Program-made: the position numbers and the translations under genes
Virus record (IMG/VR): IMGVR_UViG_3300031886_000011
Location: 1-41,546 of that record
Length of the DNA: 41,546 nt
Source: a virus
Reading direction: 5' to 3' (one strand)
Shown here: positions 17,530-24,516 of the stretch, one piece after another
Numbering within the stretch: position 1 is the stretch's first letter
Layout: every line of letters begins with the position of its first letter
The notes under the pieces: generated by a model
What the model saw: only the letters and a program-made list of their open reading frames with translations
Told to the model about the DNA's origin: nothing
Database searches by the model: none

Positions 17530-18026
17530 ATCTTACCTCCTTTGCTCATGTTTTCCTTAGCCCACATAGGTTGCAAATTAGAGAAATGAAAGCAAGTCCT
17601 TACTTCTGCTGGGTTGTTAACATCAAAAGCAGAAACGGGTATCCTATGGTCAATATGCCACTTCTTTCCATAATTGCCCCAAGTCATTCCATCCGTAAAC
17701 TGAACCTCTAGATGCGTCTTCAGGTGTTCCCGTGAACATCCAAGAATTTCCATAGTGGAGTTGCTCTTGCTATTTCCGCGCATGAACCCCCTTAACCTGC
17801 TTCTTAAATTCTGAATCATTCGAGCTTCGTCATTGGTGTGCAACCTTTCCTTATGCTGCTTTATTATCTTATCCTTAAATAAGCTATAGTAAACCTTTTG
17901 CTGTTCACAAATGGTATCGCGGTTTTCTATATAATACTCCCGCTGCCTTTCCCGTATCCTTTTACGATTCTCAGCGTAATACTTTTTATTGTACCGCTTC
18001 TTGGCTTCTCGATTGTTCAGGGACAT
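17514..18026 (-). CDS. HNH endonuclease (homing-type), 170 aa
   Basis: The start is put at ATG 18026 because GGAGG lies seven bases upstream; a longer frame to 18131 runs wholly within the portal gene. The N-terminal ~70 residues are rich in Lys/Arg/Tyr repeats (R-Y-N-K-K-Y-Y, R-Q-R-E-Y-Y), probably DNA-binding. The C-terminal HNH core is K-W-H-I-D-H-R-I-P-V-S-A-F-D, then C-F-H-F-S-N-L-Q-P-M-W-A-K-E-N. Free-standing HNH enzymes of this kind often invade phage structural blocks; a few act in packaging. Its overlap with the portal end (41 bases) and its small size suggest a mobile gene that has settled. Confidence 0.8.
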   Translation of the reverse strand: MSLNNREAKKRYNKKYYAENRKRIRERQREYYIENRDTICEQQKVYYSLFKDKIIKQHKERLHTNDEARMIQNLRSRLRGFMRGNSKSNSTMEILGCSREHLKTHLEVQFTDGMTWGNYGKKWHIDHRIPVSAFDVNNPAEVRTCFHFSNLQPMWAKENMSKGGKICLES

Positions 18027-19857
18027 TTTGCGCCTCCGCATCCTGCCTGCCCTGCAGAAGTCCGCCAGCAGCTTCCGCAATCTGCTTGCGCAGTTGACCA
18101 GCCGCAGACGCATCCTCCTGAGAGTAAGCATTCAGCAATTCGTTTAGTCTCTGAACAATTAGTGCGGATGTGCGTTCCTCAATTGGAATACCATCCGCCA
18201 TCTTCTGCCTTACGTACTGAATCAGTACACCAATCCTTGTCGGATATTCCTCGCCACCCCTTACGGGAACCGGGAACCCTGCCTCCATGATTGAAATATT
18301 ATTAGCCTCCTCAAGCTGCTCCTGCATCTGCCGTATCCCCGGCTCCATCCACATCCTCTTCACAAGGCTTGGATCATCCAGCTCAAGGATTGACCTATCC
18401 AGCTCACCCTGATTGACATATGGCGAACCAACAAACAATTGTTTGCGAGTCATTGCCTGCTGCAGTTTCCTCATGCGGTTCTGACTCTCCGGGCCGCCCT
18501 TCGGCTCAATGACGTAATCCCCGGAGAAGGCATCCGCCTCCACCTCATAAGCATCATCCATATACCGGAACATCAAGTCCTTGGACTTATACTGTAGAAG
18601 AAGGCTCCACGCCTGACGGTATAGGCTTCCGAGTGACATGCGAAAAATCTTGGCCCTTAGGTCATTAGACTCAGCCATTAATCCAGTTATGGCATTGACC
18701 TCCGTTGCTGTCCTTCTGTCACTGCCCTGACCGTATAGCTGATTGGAACCGAAGTCGGGCATCCCGATTCTTTGTTCCGCAATTTGACGGGTAGCATTTA
18801 TTTCCGTATCAAAGCTGACGGGGGGTTGTGCCTGCTGTACGGGAGCAATGCCTATAGGAAGAATTTGTGCGGGGGCCATTCGTATATTGGCTGAGTTGGG
18901 AATCTCCCTTTCCGCCCGGAACATCGGACGGTTGTAAAGAGTCATGGCATCCTGCTTGTCATTCCAAAGTTTACATAGTGATGCTTCATGCGGGGCAATG
19001 ATTTCGCACACCCCACGAGGAGAGTACCAACCCTTGTCCTTTACTTCATACGCAAAATCAACAAATGGAAACTTGCCGTGCTTATAGTCCAGCTCCATCT
19101 GTGGTCGTAAATCCAGATCGGGCACCTCCGGGCAGAATGTACTTATCTTAATCTTCTTACCGTCCCGCTCATACACTTCCCATACAATGATCTTGTCCTC
19201 ATCAGAGTGGTAGGTAATCCCTTCGCGACGGAAGACAACCTGCTCCTTCTTATCAATATTAGCCGACTGAGCCTTTTGGCCCATAAGTTCAGTAAGTACC
19301 CCCTCCTCAAAGAACGGACTGTTCTTAAACGAGTCATGAGTGTATTGCATCACCTGAACAAGTCTGTCCGCATCCTGAAGCTTCTTCGTGGAGTTAGGAA
19401 CCAAAACCATCATCGGATCAATTGAATCAAACTGAACCTGCTTCTTGTCGCTGTCCCAATAAACCTTCATAACGGAACGACCCGCCATCAGGCAATGGTC
19501 GATCCAGCTAAGGGCTTCTGTCATGAAGTTGGTGTTCTCCTTCATCTGATAGTCAAACCATTGTTCCGCCATCATGGTGAGTCCCCCGTCCTGCTGACGC
19601 ATAGGCACAAAGGACGACAGAACGTCCATGCCCGAAATCTGCATAAAGTAAAATGGCTTGAGCCTCTCTATAATCGAGTCAGCCAAGGGGAAGTGAAGGT
19701 CGCTCGCATTAGGCCAAGGCTTGTTCTTTCTCCTTAACCCGTGGTGGCGCATCTCGTACCAGATGCTCTGGCGATGCTCCCAGCGAGTCCTATCCTTTAT
19801 ATCCTTGTGTACCTTGTCTACCAGCCCCAGCCGCTCATTGTCATACCAATCATTCAT
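17986..19857 (-). CDS. Portal protein, 623 aa
   Basis: The arrangement is typical of P22-like portals: W-P-N-A-S-D-L-H-F-P-L-A-D-S-I-I-E-R-L-K-P near residues 48-68, a G-R-S-V-M-K-V-Y-W-D clip-side strand (~125-135), P-M-M-V-L-V-P at ~147, then a long wing, and a Gln/Glu-rich C-terminal tail (~560-623) that may form a barrel or be disordered. It lies between the terminase block and the scaffold/capsid genes. Twelve copies should form the packaging vertex. The 3' end overlaps the HNH gene and the 5' end overlaps the lipoprotein gene by eight bases. Confidence 0.85.
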   Translation of the reverse strand: MNDWYDNERLGLVDKVHKDIKDRTRWEHRQSIWYEMRHHGLRRKNKPWPNASDLHFPLADSIIERLKPFYFMQISGMDVLSSFVPMRQQDGGLTMMAEQWFDYQMKENTNFMTEALSWIDHCLMAGRSVMKVYWDSDKKQVQFDSIDPMMVLVPNSTKKLQDADRLVQVMQYTHDSFKNSPFFEEGVLTELMGQKAQSANIDKKEQVVFRREGITYHSDEDKIIVWEVYERDGKKIKISTFCPEVPDLDLRPQMELDYKHGKFPFVDFAYEVKDKGWYSPRGVCEIIAPHEASLCKLWNDKQDAMTLYNRPMFRAEREIPNSANIRMAPAQILPIGIAPVQQAQPPVSFDTEINATRQIAEQRIGMPDFGSNQLYGQGSDRRTATEVNAITGLMAESNDLRAKIFRMSLGSLYRQAWSLLLQYKSKDLMFRYMDDAYEVEADAFSGDYVIEPKGGPESQNRMRKLQQAMTRKQLFVGSPYVNQGELDRSILELDDPSLVKRMWMEPGIRQMQEQLEEANNISIMEAGFPVPVRGGEEYPTRIGVLIQYVRQKMADGIPIEERTSALIVQRLNELLNAYSQEDASAAGQLRKQIAEAAGGLLQGRQDAEAQNVPEQSRSQEAVQ

Positions 19858-20077
19858 CGTGTGCCCTTATTATGTACTCCAAGTCGTTTATTGAATCCAA
19901 GGCTTCCTTGGCCCATCTCTTTATGTTTCCATCAGCCTCCTTGACATCAGTAAACTCAGGCATCTCCATGAGACGCTTGACGTTCCCCTCAGGAAGTCGG
20001 GTGATTGGCAGCGGGTCAATGCTTCGACAGCTAATCGTCCCCAAGCTCACTGTCAATAATATCAGAAGTTTTCTCAT
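19850..20077 (-). CDS. Lipoprotein, candidate o-spanin (Rz1-like), 75 aa
   Basis: I start at ATG 20077. The N-terminus M-R-K-L-L-I-L-L-T-V-S-L-G-T-I-S-C is a lipoprotein signal with a lipobox-like T-I-S-C, giving a mature chain of ~59 residues beginning at Cys17. The mature part has P-L-P-I-T-R-L-P-E near the start and then a charged helix. The first 47 bases overlap, out of frame, the 3' end of the gene for a small membrane protein (20031-20192). Such an inner-membrane/lipoprotein overlapping pair is the classical Rz/Rz1 spanin layout, and T7 keeps its pair next to the large terminase. It would fuse inner and outer membranes at lysis. Confidence 0.6.
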   Translation of the reverse strand: MRKLLILLTVSLGTISCRSIDPLPITRLPEGNVKRLMEMPEFTDVKEADGNIKRWAKEALDSINDLEYIIRAHDE

Positions 20078-20192
20078 GCAAGTCTGCTGCACTCTGCTCC
20101 TTCTTTTCCTTCTTAGTCGCTGCCCTATTTTGCAGCCACCACAGCAATATGGCGACTCCACTCGCAACCAAACCTATAATTGATTCTGCCAT
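20031..20192 (-). CDS. Small inner-membrane protein, candidate i-spanin, 53 aa
   Basis: The frame runs from ATG 20192 to TAG at 20033-20031. Residues ~4-20 (S-I-I-G-L-V-A-S-G-V-A-I-L-L-W-W-L) form a membrane helix, followed by a Lys/Glu-rich region (residues ~23-40) and an acidic end. The next gene, a lipoprotein, begins inside it in another frame. The topology and overlap fit an Rz-type i-spanin, but the periplasmic part is only ~30 residues, much shorter than lambda Rz, so the pair must reach across the periplasm mainly through the partner, or the assignment is wrong. Confidence 0.55.
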   Translation of the reverse strand: MAESIIGLVASGVAILLWWLQNRAATKKEKKEQSAADLHEKTSDIIDSELGDD

Positions 20193-20207
20193 AATTACAA
20201 CCTAAAA

Positions 20208-20272
20208 GGTGTTGGGCTTTGTTTCAAGTCCCGCCAGAGACTAACGGAAGTCCGAGGTTCTCCCCCGACACC
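20208..20272 (+). ncRNA. Candidate structured RNA element between late genes
   Basis: A nine-pair stem joins 20208-20216 with 20264-20272 and encloses two smaller hairpins (GGGCTT with AAGTCC; GACT with AGTC). Two pairs are G-U only if the plus strand is transcribed; on the minus strand they become A-C mismatches, so the fold favours plus-strand RNA, antisense to the surrounding late genes. A second option pairs AAGGTGT (20206) with ACACCTT (20282). It is not a canonical tRNA. Lies 20 bases before the pentamer element. Confidence 0.35.
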
Positions 20273-20291
20273 ATACGCCCCACACCTTAAA

Positions 20292-20365
20292 TTCTCCGGT
20301 TTCCTCCGTTTCCTCCATTTTTCTCACGCAAGAGTAGAATAGAGTAAACTAGATTAGAATAGATT
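20292..20365. repeat. Pentamer element, copy A (seven AGART-like units)
   Basis: TTCTCCGG and further C-rich pieces lead to CTCACGCA, then seven five-base units at 20331-20365: AGAGT, AGAAT, AGAGT, AAACT, AGATT, AGAAT, AGATT. The same layout recurs at 24964-25028 with cleaner units. The last unit runs into the stop codon of the gene at 20364-20627. No perfect DnaA box lies next to this copy. Likely a protein-binding or replication element. Confidence 0.6.
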
Positions 20366-20627
20366 ATTTCTCCCTGAATCCGAATTTCCATAATAAGCCA
20401 GCAATGTTGGTCGCAGCAGTGTCTACCCATGCCTCAGTAGCATTGGGGTCTTCAGCATGTAATGACTCGTGAATGATAACATCCAGCTTCCGCTTGCCTC
20501 TGAGCTTTGGTGAAATAGTAATACTTCTTTCGGCTTTCTCATCGCAGTCGGAATCCGGAAAAGTGCATAGCCCTTCTATCTCGTCAGTGTAAACATTGTA
20601 TGTTCCGGTGCTGAATTTATGCGTCAT
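20364..20627 (-). CDS. Small HExxH metallopeptidase-like protein, 87 aa
   Basis: GGAGGAG precedes the chosen ATG at 20627, which follows the upstream stop (20631-20629). An earlier in-frame ATG at 20681 would overlap that gene. The protein has C-T-F-P-D-S-D-C, then L-D-V-I-I-H-E-S-L-H-A (residues ~52-62) and a downstream acidic residue in E-A-W-V-D-T-A-A, followed by L-L-W-K-F-G-F. HExxH with a nearby Glu or Asp is the zinc site of zincin peptidases. Small proteins of this kind are common in phages near terminase genes; their substrate is unknown. The fold could also be a SprT-like remnant. Confidence 0.6.
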   Translation of the reverse strand: MTHKFSTGTYNVYTDEIEGLCTFPDSDCDEKAERSITISPKLRGKRKLDVIIHESLHAEDPNATEAWVDTAATNIAGLLWKFGFREK

Positions 20628-20628
20628 G

Positions 20629-20814
20629 TCACTCCTCCAAGTGTACAAGTACCCAAGCCATCCCATCTCCGTCAAGGTCATTCATGCTGGCTGCCTCAAG
20701 CAGCTCATCATACTTGCCCTCAAAAATGCTATTCTTCTCCTTGTAGTAGTAGCTAGTAAGAAATAGGCACCCAATCAGGGAAGCTACCGATGCCCTTAAT
20801 AACGAATCCTTCAT
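20629..20814 (-). CDS. Small membrane-anchored protein, 61 aa
   Basis: Residues ~7-22 (R-A-S-V-A-S-L-I-G-C-L-F-L-T-S-Y) form one membrane helix or uncleaved signal, followed by Y-Y-K-E-K and an acidic region with D-L-D-G-D-G (residues ~45-51). That last motif resembles a calcium-binding loop but is too short to call. No clear ribosome site; the start lies 36 bases after the terminase stop. It belongs to the terminase-portal interval that also holds the spanin-like pair, so a part in lysis is conceivable but unproven. Confidence 0.5.
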   Translation of the reverse strand: MKDSLLRASVASLIGCLFLTSYYYKEKNSIFEGKYDELLEAASMNDLDGDGMAWVLVHLEE

Positions 20815-20850
20815 TGCACATAAACATTGTTCAGTATCCCCTCTGTGTGC

Positions 20851-22329
20851 TTATCCTGCGTCCATCCCCGGAATCCCGTAGTCTGAACCATCCTGACCTT
20901 CCATAAGCTCAAAGATACTCTCCCTCTGCCGAATGGCAACCGAATTCGATAATCCCCCACATGTGATGCACCCCACAAGCGCATCCCCCCTATCCGGAGA
21001 ATCAAGACCTTTGGACTTCATGTCCTGCTTGCTCTCCAACATTAGACGACCTTTACTATTGGTTTTCCCCATTCTAGTGGTTAATTGCTCAATCATGATG
21101 TCGTCCTCAGGTAAAATCACCTCACACTTCTCAATCTTCCTAGCCGACGTATACCACATCTCAGCACCACGGTTCCCATAGTGCCTATCATCATATGCCC
21201 TCTCCCCATTGTTAACCCGATTAACAACCCAGCCACTCTCAGATAAAGCGTCACACATCGGAATCCCCAGCCCTCCAGCATCCGCATATACATTCTCCTG
21301 CTCCAACCCAAACTTCTGAAACTCAATAATAAACCTACCCACACTAGCCATAGTGTCCCTCTCCTTCCAGCATACCATAGGTAGTACCTTGTTCCCCTCC
21401 CGAACACATAATACATTCTCATCACCGCCAGCCGCAAAATCACAGAAAGCAACCTTATCCCCCTTCTTCTCTACCGGAGGATTCTGAAAACAATACTGCA
21501 ACGAGTTATACGGTATAACAAGGTTCTCAGCCCCCAAGTCCATGAACTCCCCAAATATCATGGAACGAACCAACGGATGCTCCTCCCCCCACTTCTCAAA
21601 CTGCTCCTCTATCCAGCTCTTAGGGATGTGAGGGCAATCATACGAAGTAACACTATGCGTCTTCCACAAATGAGCCTCCTTCGTGAAAGCCCTATAAAAC
21701 GCACCCTGCGGACCACCGGGACTGCTCATCACTAAAAGCCTGCTAGGCTGACAACGCTCTATAGCCTCATACACGGGATCACCCACAGTCTTGGCCTCAT
21801 CAACAATCATAAGGAGATTCTCACTCGCCCCCTGCCTATGCCAACCCTCAAACTTACCCGGATCAGTCGTAGAAAAACCAATCGCACGACTCCCATTCTG
21901 ATACTCAATCTGGCTGGCCGTAACACGCCACCCAACCCCCAACCGCGCAGCATACCCCCGAAGACTCGGCCATAACTGATCCTCCACTTGACGCCATACC
22001 CCAGCCGTCGTAACCACCAGACTGCCGGGGAACCTCAGCATGTGCCACAGAACAGCCGCTGCTGCGACCACAGATGTCTTTCCTGAGCCGTTTGCAGCCT
22101 TCATGGCCACACGGCTCTCCTTGAAGTTTAAATCGCTTAGAACGCGAATCTGCCACTCATATGGCTCCAGCCCCAAAAACAGTTCAGGGAAGTTCTCAAG
22201 CCGCATGGCGCGGCTCAGTATCTCTCCCTTAGTTGCTTTCTTCTTAGGAGCTACAGTTTGGCGTATTTCAGCCTCAGTCTCCTTCGATATGACCCCACTT
22301 TTTAGGGGCTTTCTTAGCCTAAGGGCCAT
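20851..22329 (-). CDS. terL: Terminase large subunit, 492 aa
   Basis: The ATPase half has a Walker A motif A-A-N-G-S-G-K-T (residues 79-85 region), Walker B L-L-M-I-V-D-E-A (~172-179) and a coupling-like M-S-S-P-G-G (~201-206). The nuclease half has the acidic residues F-C-D-F-A-A-G-G-D-E (~295-304), Y-A-D-A-G-G-L-G (~348-355) and D-S-P-D-R-G-D-A-L (~443-451). This motor cuts and pumps DNA into the prohead through the portal. Length is normal for the family. It begins five bases after the small-subunit stop. Confidence 0.92.
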   Translation of the reverse strand: MALRLRKPLKSGVISKETEAEIRQTVAPKKKATKGEILSRAMRLENFPELFLGLEPYEWQIRVLSDLNFKESRVAMKAANGSGKTSVVAAAAVLWHMLRFPGSLVVTTAGVWRQVEDQLWPSLRGYAARLGVGWRVTASQIEYQNGSRAIGFSTTDPGKFEGWHRQGASENLLMIVDEAKTVGDPVYEAIERCQPSRLLVMSSPGGPQGAFYRAFTKEAHLWKTHSVTSYDCPHIPKSWIEEQFEKWGEEHPLVRSMIFGEFMDLGAENLVIPYNSLQYCFQNPPVEKKGDKVAFCDFAAGGDENVLCVREGNKVLPMVCWKERDTMASVGRFIIEFQKFGLEQENVYADAGGLGIPMCDALSESGWVVNRVNNGERAYDDRHYGNRGAEMWYTSARKIEKCEVILPEDDIMIEQLTTRMGKTNSKGRLMLESKQDMKSKGLDSPDRGDALVGCITCGGLSNSVAIRQRESIFELMEGQDGSDYGIPGMDAG

Positions 22330-22334
22330 AAAAA

Positions 22335-22781
22335 CTACTCCCGATTTTCCGTGGTGGGTTGATTATACCCTAGGCCGCCTCCGGGGGGTGTACCCCGTTC
22401 CTCTTTTCCGGCTGATAAGGCTGCGAGGAGGGCAGGAGAGACCGTCGTCTGTGTGACATCCGCTGTGATCTCACGTTTGTCTGCCTTATTCCAATGACCG
22501 AAGCGACGTTCAAGGAGTGCTATGGCAATTTTGCCGTCGCGTTGGGCGTGTCGAGTGGCATGATGCAACATTTGATGCTCATGATGTGCGACTGCCTCAT
22601 CCACGGCCATTCGGAGCATCGGATATTTACGCATCCAACCTTCGAGCGTTGGCAATGGAATGCGCAGGAATTTGGCGGCGGATGTGATGTTGAGACCATC
22701 GCGGAGCAGGGCTGAAAGCTCCCCGATCTGATCGTCTGTCATGGGTGGTTTTCGCGTAGATTTGGACTGTTTCAGTGTCAT
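22335..22781 (-). CDS. Terminase small subunit-like DNA-binding protein, 148 aa
   Basis: GGAGG lies eight bases before the ATG at 22781. Residues ~15-54 contain a helix-turn-helix pattern: D-Q-I-G-E-L-S-A-L-L-R-D-G-L ... S-A-A-K-F-L-R-I-P-L-P-T-L-E-G-W. The remainder has a His-rich helix (H-H-E-H-Q-M-L-H-H, ~66-74), a basic helix F-G-H-W-N-K-A-D-K-R-E-I, and a Gly/Pro-rich tail. HTH plus oligomerising helices, directly before terL, is the usual form of TerS, which recognises the packaging start and loads TerL. First gene of the leftward block. Confidence 0.75.
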   Translation of the reverse strand: MTLKQSKSTRKPPMTDDQIGELSALLRDGLNITSAAKFLRIPLPTLEGWMRKYPMLRMAVDEAVAHHEHQMLHHATRHAQRDGKIAIALLERRFGHWNKADKREITADVTQTTVSPALLAALSAGKEERGTPPGGGLGYNQPTTENRE

Positions 22782-22830
22782 AAAATACCTCCAAAAGTTG
22801 GGGAATTTCTCTTACGTATATATTAGTGTA
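22782..22830. promoter_or_regulatory. Divergent intergenic region, likely promoters for late and early blocks
   Basis: Only 49 bases separate the leftward terminase gene from the first rightward gene. The piece is AT rich (TACGTATATATTAG at ~22814), so both blocks may be served from here. I cannot place convincing -35/-10 pairs on either strand; the role rests on gene orientation. Confidence 0.35.
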
Positions 22831-23064
22831 ATGATAGCACAAGTCAATCAATCAACATTGGGTCTTGGCGTTGCCTCGACGAAACAAACCAAAACAAAAA
22901 CAAAACAGCCCAAAGGGCCGACAAAGGCAGAAATAGCCAAAGCAGCCAAGATAGTCAAGCTCGCGGAAGCTCGCGAGCGTGCATCCTTAAAGCGATGCTG
23001 GGACGGTCCGGGCAAGGGCTTCATGGTCAGGGACGAATCCGGTGCATGGCCGGACGGGAAGTAA
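22831..23064 (+). CDS. Small basic protein at the head of the early block, 77 aa
   Basis: The frame is open from upstream, but the first useful ATG clear of the terminase gene is 22831. No ribosome site stands before it. The product is Lys/Thr rich (repeated K-T-K and K-Q near residues 18-27), then an Ala/Lys helix (residues ~32-52) and a small C-terminal piece with C-W-D-G-P-G-K-G-F-M-V-R-D-E-S-G. No family recognised. The basic, helical character would fit nucleic-acid binding, but this is a guess. Confidence 0.5.
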   Translation: MIAQVNQSTLGLGVASTKQTKTKTKQPKGPTKAEIAKAAKIVKLAEARERASLKRCWDGPGKGFMVRDESGAWPDGK

Positions 23065-23090
23065 ATCGACATAAACCAAGCAATTAAGAA

Positions 23091-23213
23091 ATGAATCATA
23101 ATAAACGAACGTGGTATTTTGAACTAATCCTTGCCGCATTAGGTGGCGTAATAATCACGCTGTTAGGCGTTGTCATTCATATGATGATAACGGGTCCAGC
23201 GTGGACGTGGTAA
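23091..23213 (+). CDS. Membrane microprotein, 40 aa
   Basis: ATG 23091 to TAA 23211. A short basic start (M-N-H-N-K-R-T-W-Y) is followed by a clear membrane helix F-E-L-I-L-A-A-L-G-G-V-I-I-T-L-L-G-V-V-I-H (residues ~10-30). The context AAG-AAATG is shared with the next microprotein. Function unknown; early single-helix proteins of phages often act on the host envelope. Confidence 0.5.
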   Translation: MNHNKRTWYFELILAALGGVIITLLGVVIHMMITGPAWTW

Positions 23214-23227
23214 CAAACAGCCAAGAA

Positions 23228-23332
23228 ATGAAAAATAATAAATTCGATTATGATGTAGTCATAGCCATTGCGGGTGTGACTTATACCTTAACTCTATTGC
23301 TGGTAGCCATTATTGCTCTGGCTGTCAGATGA
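23228..23332 (+). CDS. Membrane microprotein, 34 aa
   Basis: ATG 23228 to TGA 23330. Short polar start (M-K-N-N-K-F-D-Y-D), then a single membrane helix V-V-I-A-I-A-G-V-T-Y-T-L-T-L-L-L-V-A-I-I-A-L-A-V. The bases before the start (CCAAGAAATG) mirror those before the 40-residue gene (TTAAGAAATG), and both products share size and layout, so the two may be distant copies. No domain recognised. Confidence 0.5.
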   Translation: MKNNKFDYDVVIAIAGVTYTLTLLLVAIIALAVR

Positions 23333-23342
23333 ACCATCACTC

Positions 23343-23699
23343 AGCCGCTATGCGTAGCGGTTGAATTGGCGGTTTACGTCACGTGAAGGGTACACGATAA
23401 ATCCAACCCAAGGCTGAGAAAGCTGACGGGTTTCGCGGTGGCTCAGTTATCGCTTGGGATACTGAGTGTGGAAAGCAGCGGCCACGGGGCTTAGGTTTCC
23501 CCCATGCAAATATGCACGCGTCCAAGCGTAATTCTAACCCGTTCCTGATTGGGAACGCCATTAGGGGTCAAGTCTGACGATTCGATAGGATACTTTCGAT
23601 GAGGATTTGGCAGCCTAATGGATTTTAGGTTGCCTCAGCGGGTATTCAAATGAGTACCTGCTGCGGCGCATCCTGCGTCAATCAGTGTTAATTCACTGA
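23343..23699 (+). ncRNA. Candidate structured non-coding RNA / long 5' leader
   Basis: No convincing gene fits the 396 bases between the 34-residue gene and 23729. At least six stable hairpins follow each other: 23343-23362 (eight pairs, TGCG loop), 23442-23466 (nine pairs, one bulge), 23540-23557 (six pairs), 23609-23634 (ten pairs, one G-U), 23636-23663 (nine pairs, one G-U) and 23682-23699 (six pairs). CTGAG at 23413 can compete for one arm of the second hairpin. The G-U pairs work on the plus strand. The element ends 29 bases before the next start codon, so it may be a cis leader or a separate RNA. I do not recognise a known class. Confidence 0.5.
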
Positions 23700-23728
23700 A
23701 TAACGAGTAAGAAAAAGGAAAACCTATC

Positions 23729-24424
23729 ATGGCTAAAAACCATAAAAACAGTGGCGATGCGTTGAACACGCTCAAACCAAATCCCAGCATTATCACCGAG
23801 TCAAAGGTGTCGGACGCTGGTATCTTGAAGTCGGAAACATACCGTGCAGCTCTTCAAATTGAAGATGAGCACATTAAGGAGTATGGAAAGCGGTATCCGA
23901 AGGTAACTCAGGAGATGATAGACATCTTCAACCAGAAGATACATTGCTCCACTCCATCCGTACACTCGAAAGTGTTTGGGCCGATCAACCTCGAACACCG
24001 AAAGAACAATCCGTGTGATAAGAACGGAGCGTGGAGGCTCGAAGAGGTCGAAGTGAAACGCAAGTTGTCCACGGGTGAAATCATAACCTACAAAGATGAA
24101 AAGTGGGTGGGCGGAAAGCCGAAGTATACTAATGCTGAGTTGAAACAACTAAGGCAGCTATCGGTAACCGTTATGCAAGAGAAAGCCAAGGGCATCCAGA
24201 TGAAGGATGTCAGCAGGATGGTTAAGAACAATGGCTATGTAATTCACGAAGTTAAGATGACACGTTCCGACATAAGCATGTCTGGCAGTCGTCCGGTTCG
24301 TATTGCAATAGCAGCAGCGAAGAAGAAGAAGGAAGCGGCTGAGGTCAAGAAAGGAGAGGCAGCAATTGCTCACCTTTCCAAGACTGAGGCAGGAAGTAAG
24401 CTGAAGGCTCTTCAAGCTGCGTAG
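23729..24424 (+). CDS. Unknown early protein, 231 aa
   Basis: AAAAAGGAAAACC precedes the ATG. The protein is basic and mostly helical: residues ~36-70 hold an acidic/aromatic helix (E-D-E-H-I-K-E-Y-G-K-R-Y), ~118-160 another with L-K-Q-L-R-Q-L-S-V-T-V-M-Q-E-K, and the C-terminal ~45 residues are Lys/Ala/Glu rich (A-A-A-K-K-K-K-E-A-A-E). No motif points to an enzyme. It sits behind a ~390-base structured leader and is followed by a strong hairpin, so it is probably an independently controlled, well-expressed early gene. Nucleic-acid binding is possible. Confidence 0.6.
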   Translation: MAKNHKNSGDALNTLKPNPSIITESKVSDAGILKSETYRAALQIEDEHIKEYGKRYPKVTQEMIDIFNQKIHCSTPSVHSKVFGPINLEHRKNNPCDKNGAWRLEEVEVKRKLSTGEIITYKDEKWVGGKPKYTNAELKQLRQLSVTVMQEKAKGIQMKDVSRMVKNNGYVIHEVKMTRSDISMSGSRPVRIAIAAAKKKKEAAEVKKGEAAIAHLSKTEAGSKLKALQAA

Positions 24425-24432
24425 TGACGTAA

Positions 24433-24477
24433 GTACAGAACAAGGGGTTGGGTGAAAGCTCGACCCCTTTTCTGTGC
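24433..24477 (+). terminator. Strong hairpin, likely intrinsic terminator
   Basis: Begins nine bases after the stop of the 231-residue gene. ACAGAA-C-AAGGGGT (24435-24448) pairs with ACCCCTTTTCTGT (24463-24475): 13 pairs with one bulged C. Four T follow the C-run but lie within the stem, so termination may be partial. Confidence 0.6.
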
Positions 24478-24516
24478 CTATGAATTGGCACAAACAAACC
24501 TAAGAAAGGAATAATA

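Noticed and set aside
20208-20272. tRNA-like fold with a seven-pair acceptor and TTCAAGTCCC, reminiscent of a T-arm
   Set aside because: The D-loop GG, the anticodon stem (two mismatches, no U33) and a proper T-stem are all missing; it is kept only as a structured element.
23379-23561. 60-codon minus-strand frame in the structured region
   Set aside because: No ribosome site, opposite direction to all nearby early genes, and it crosses several strong hairpins.
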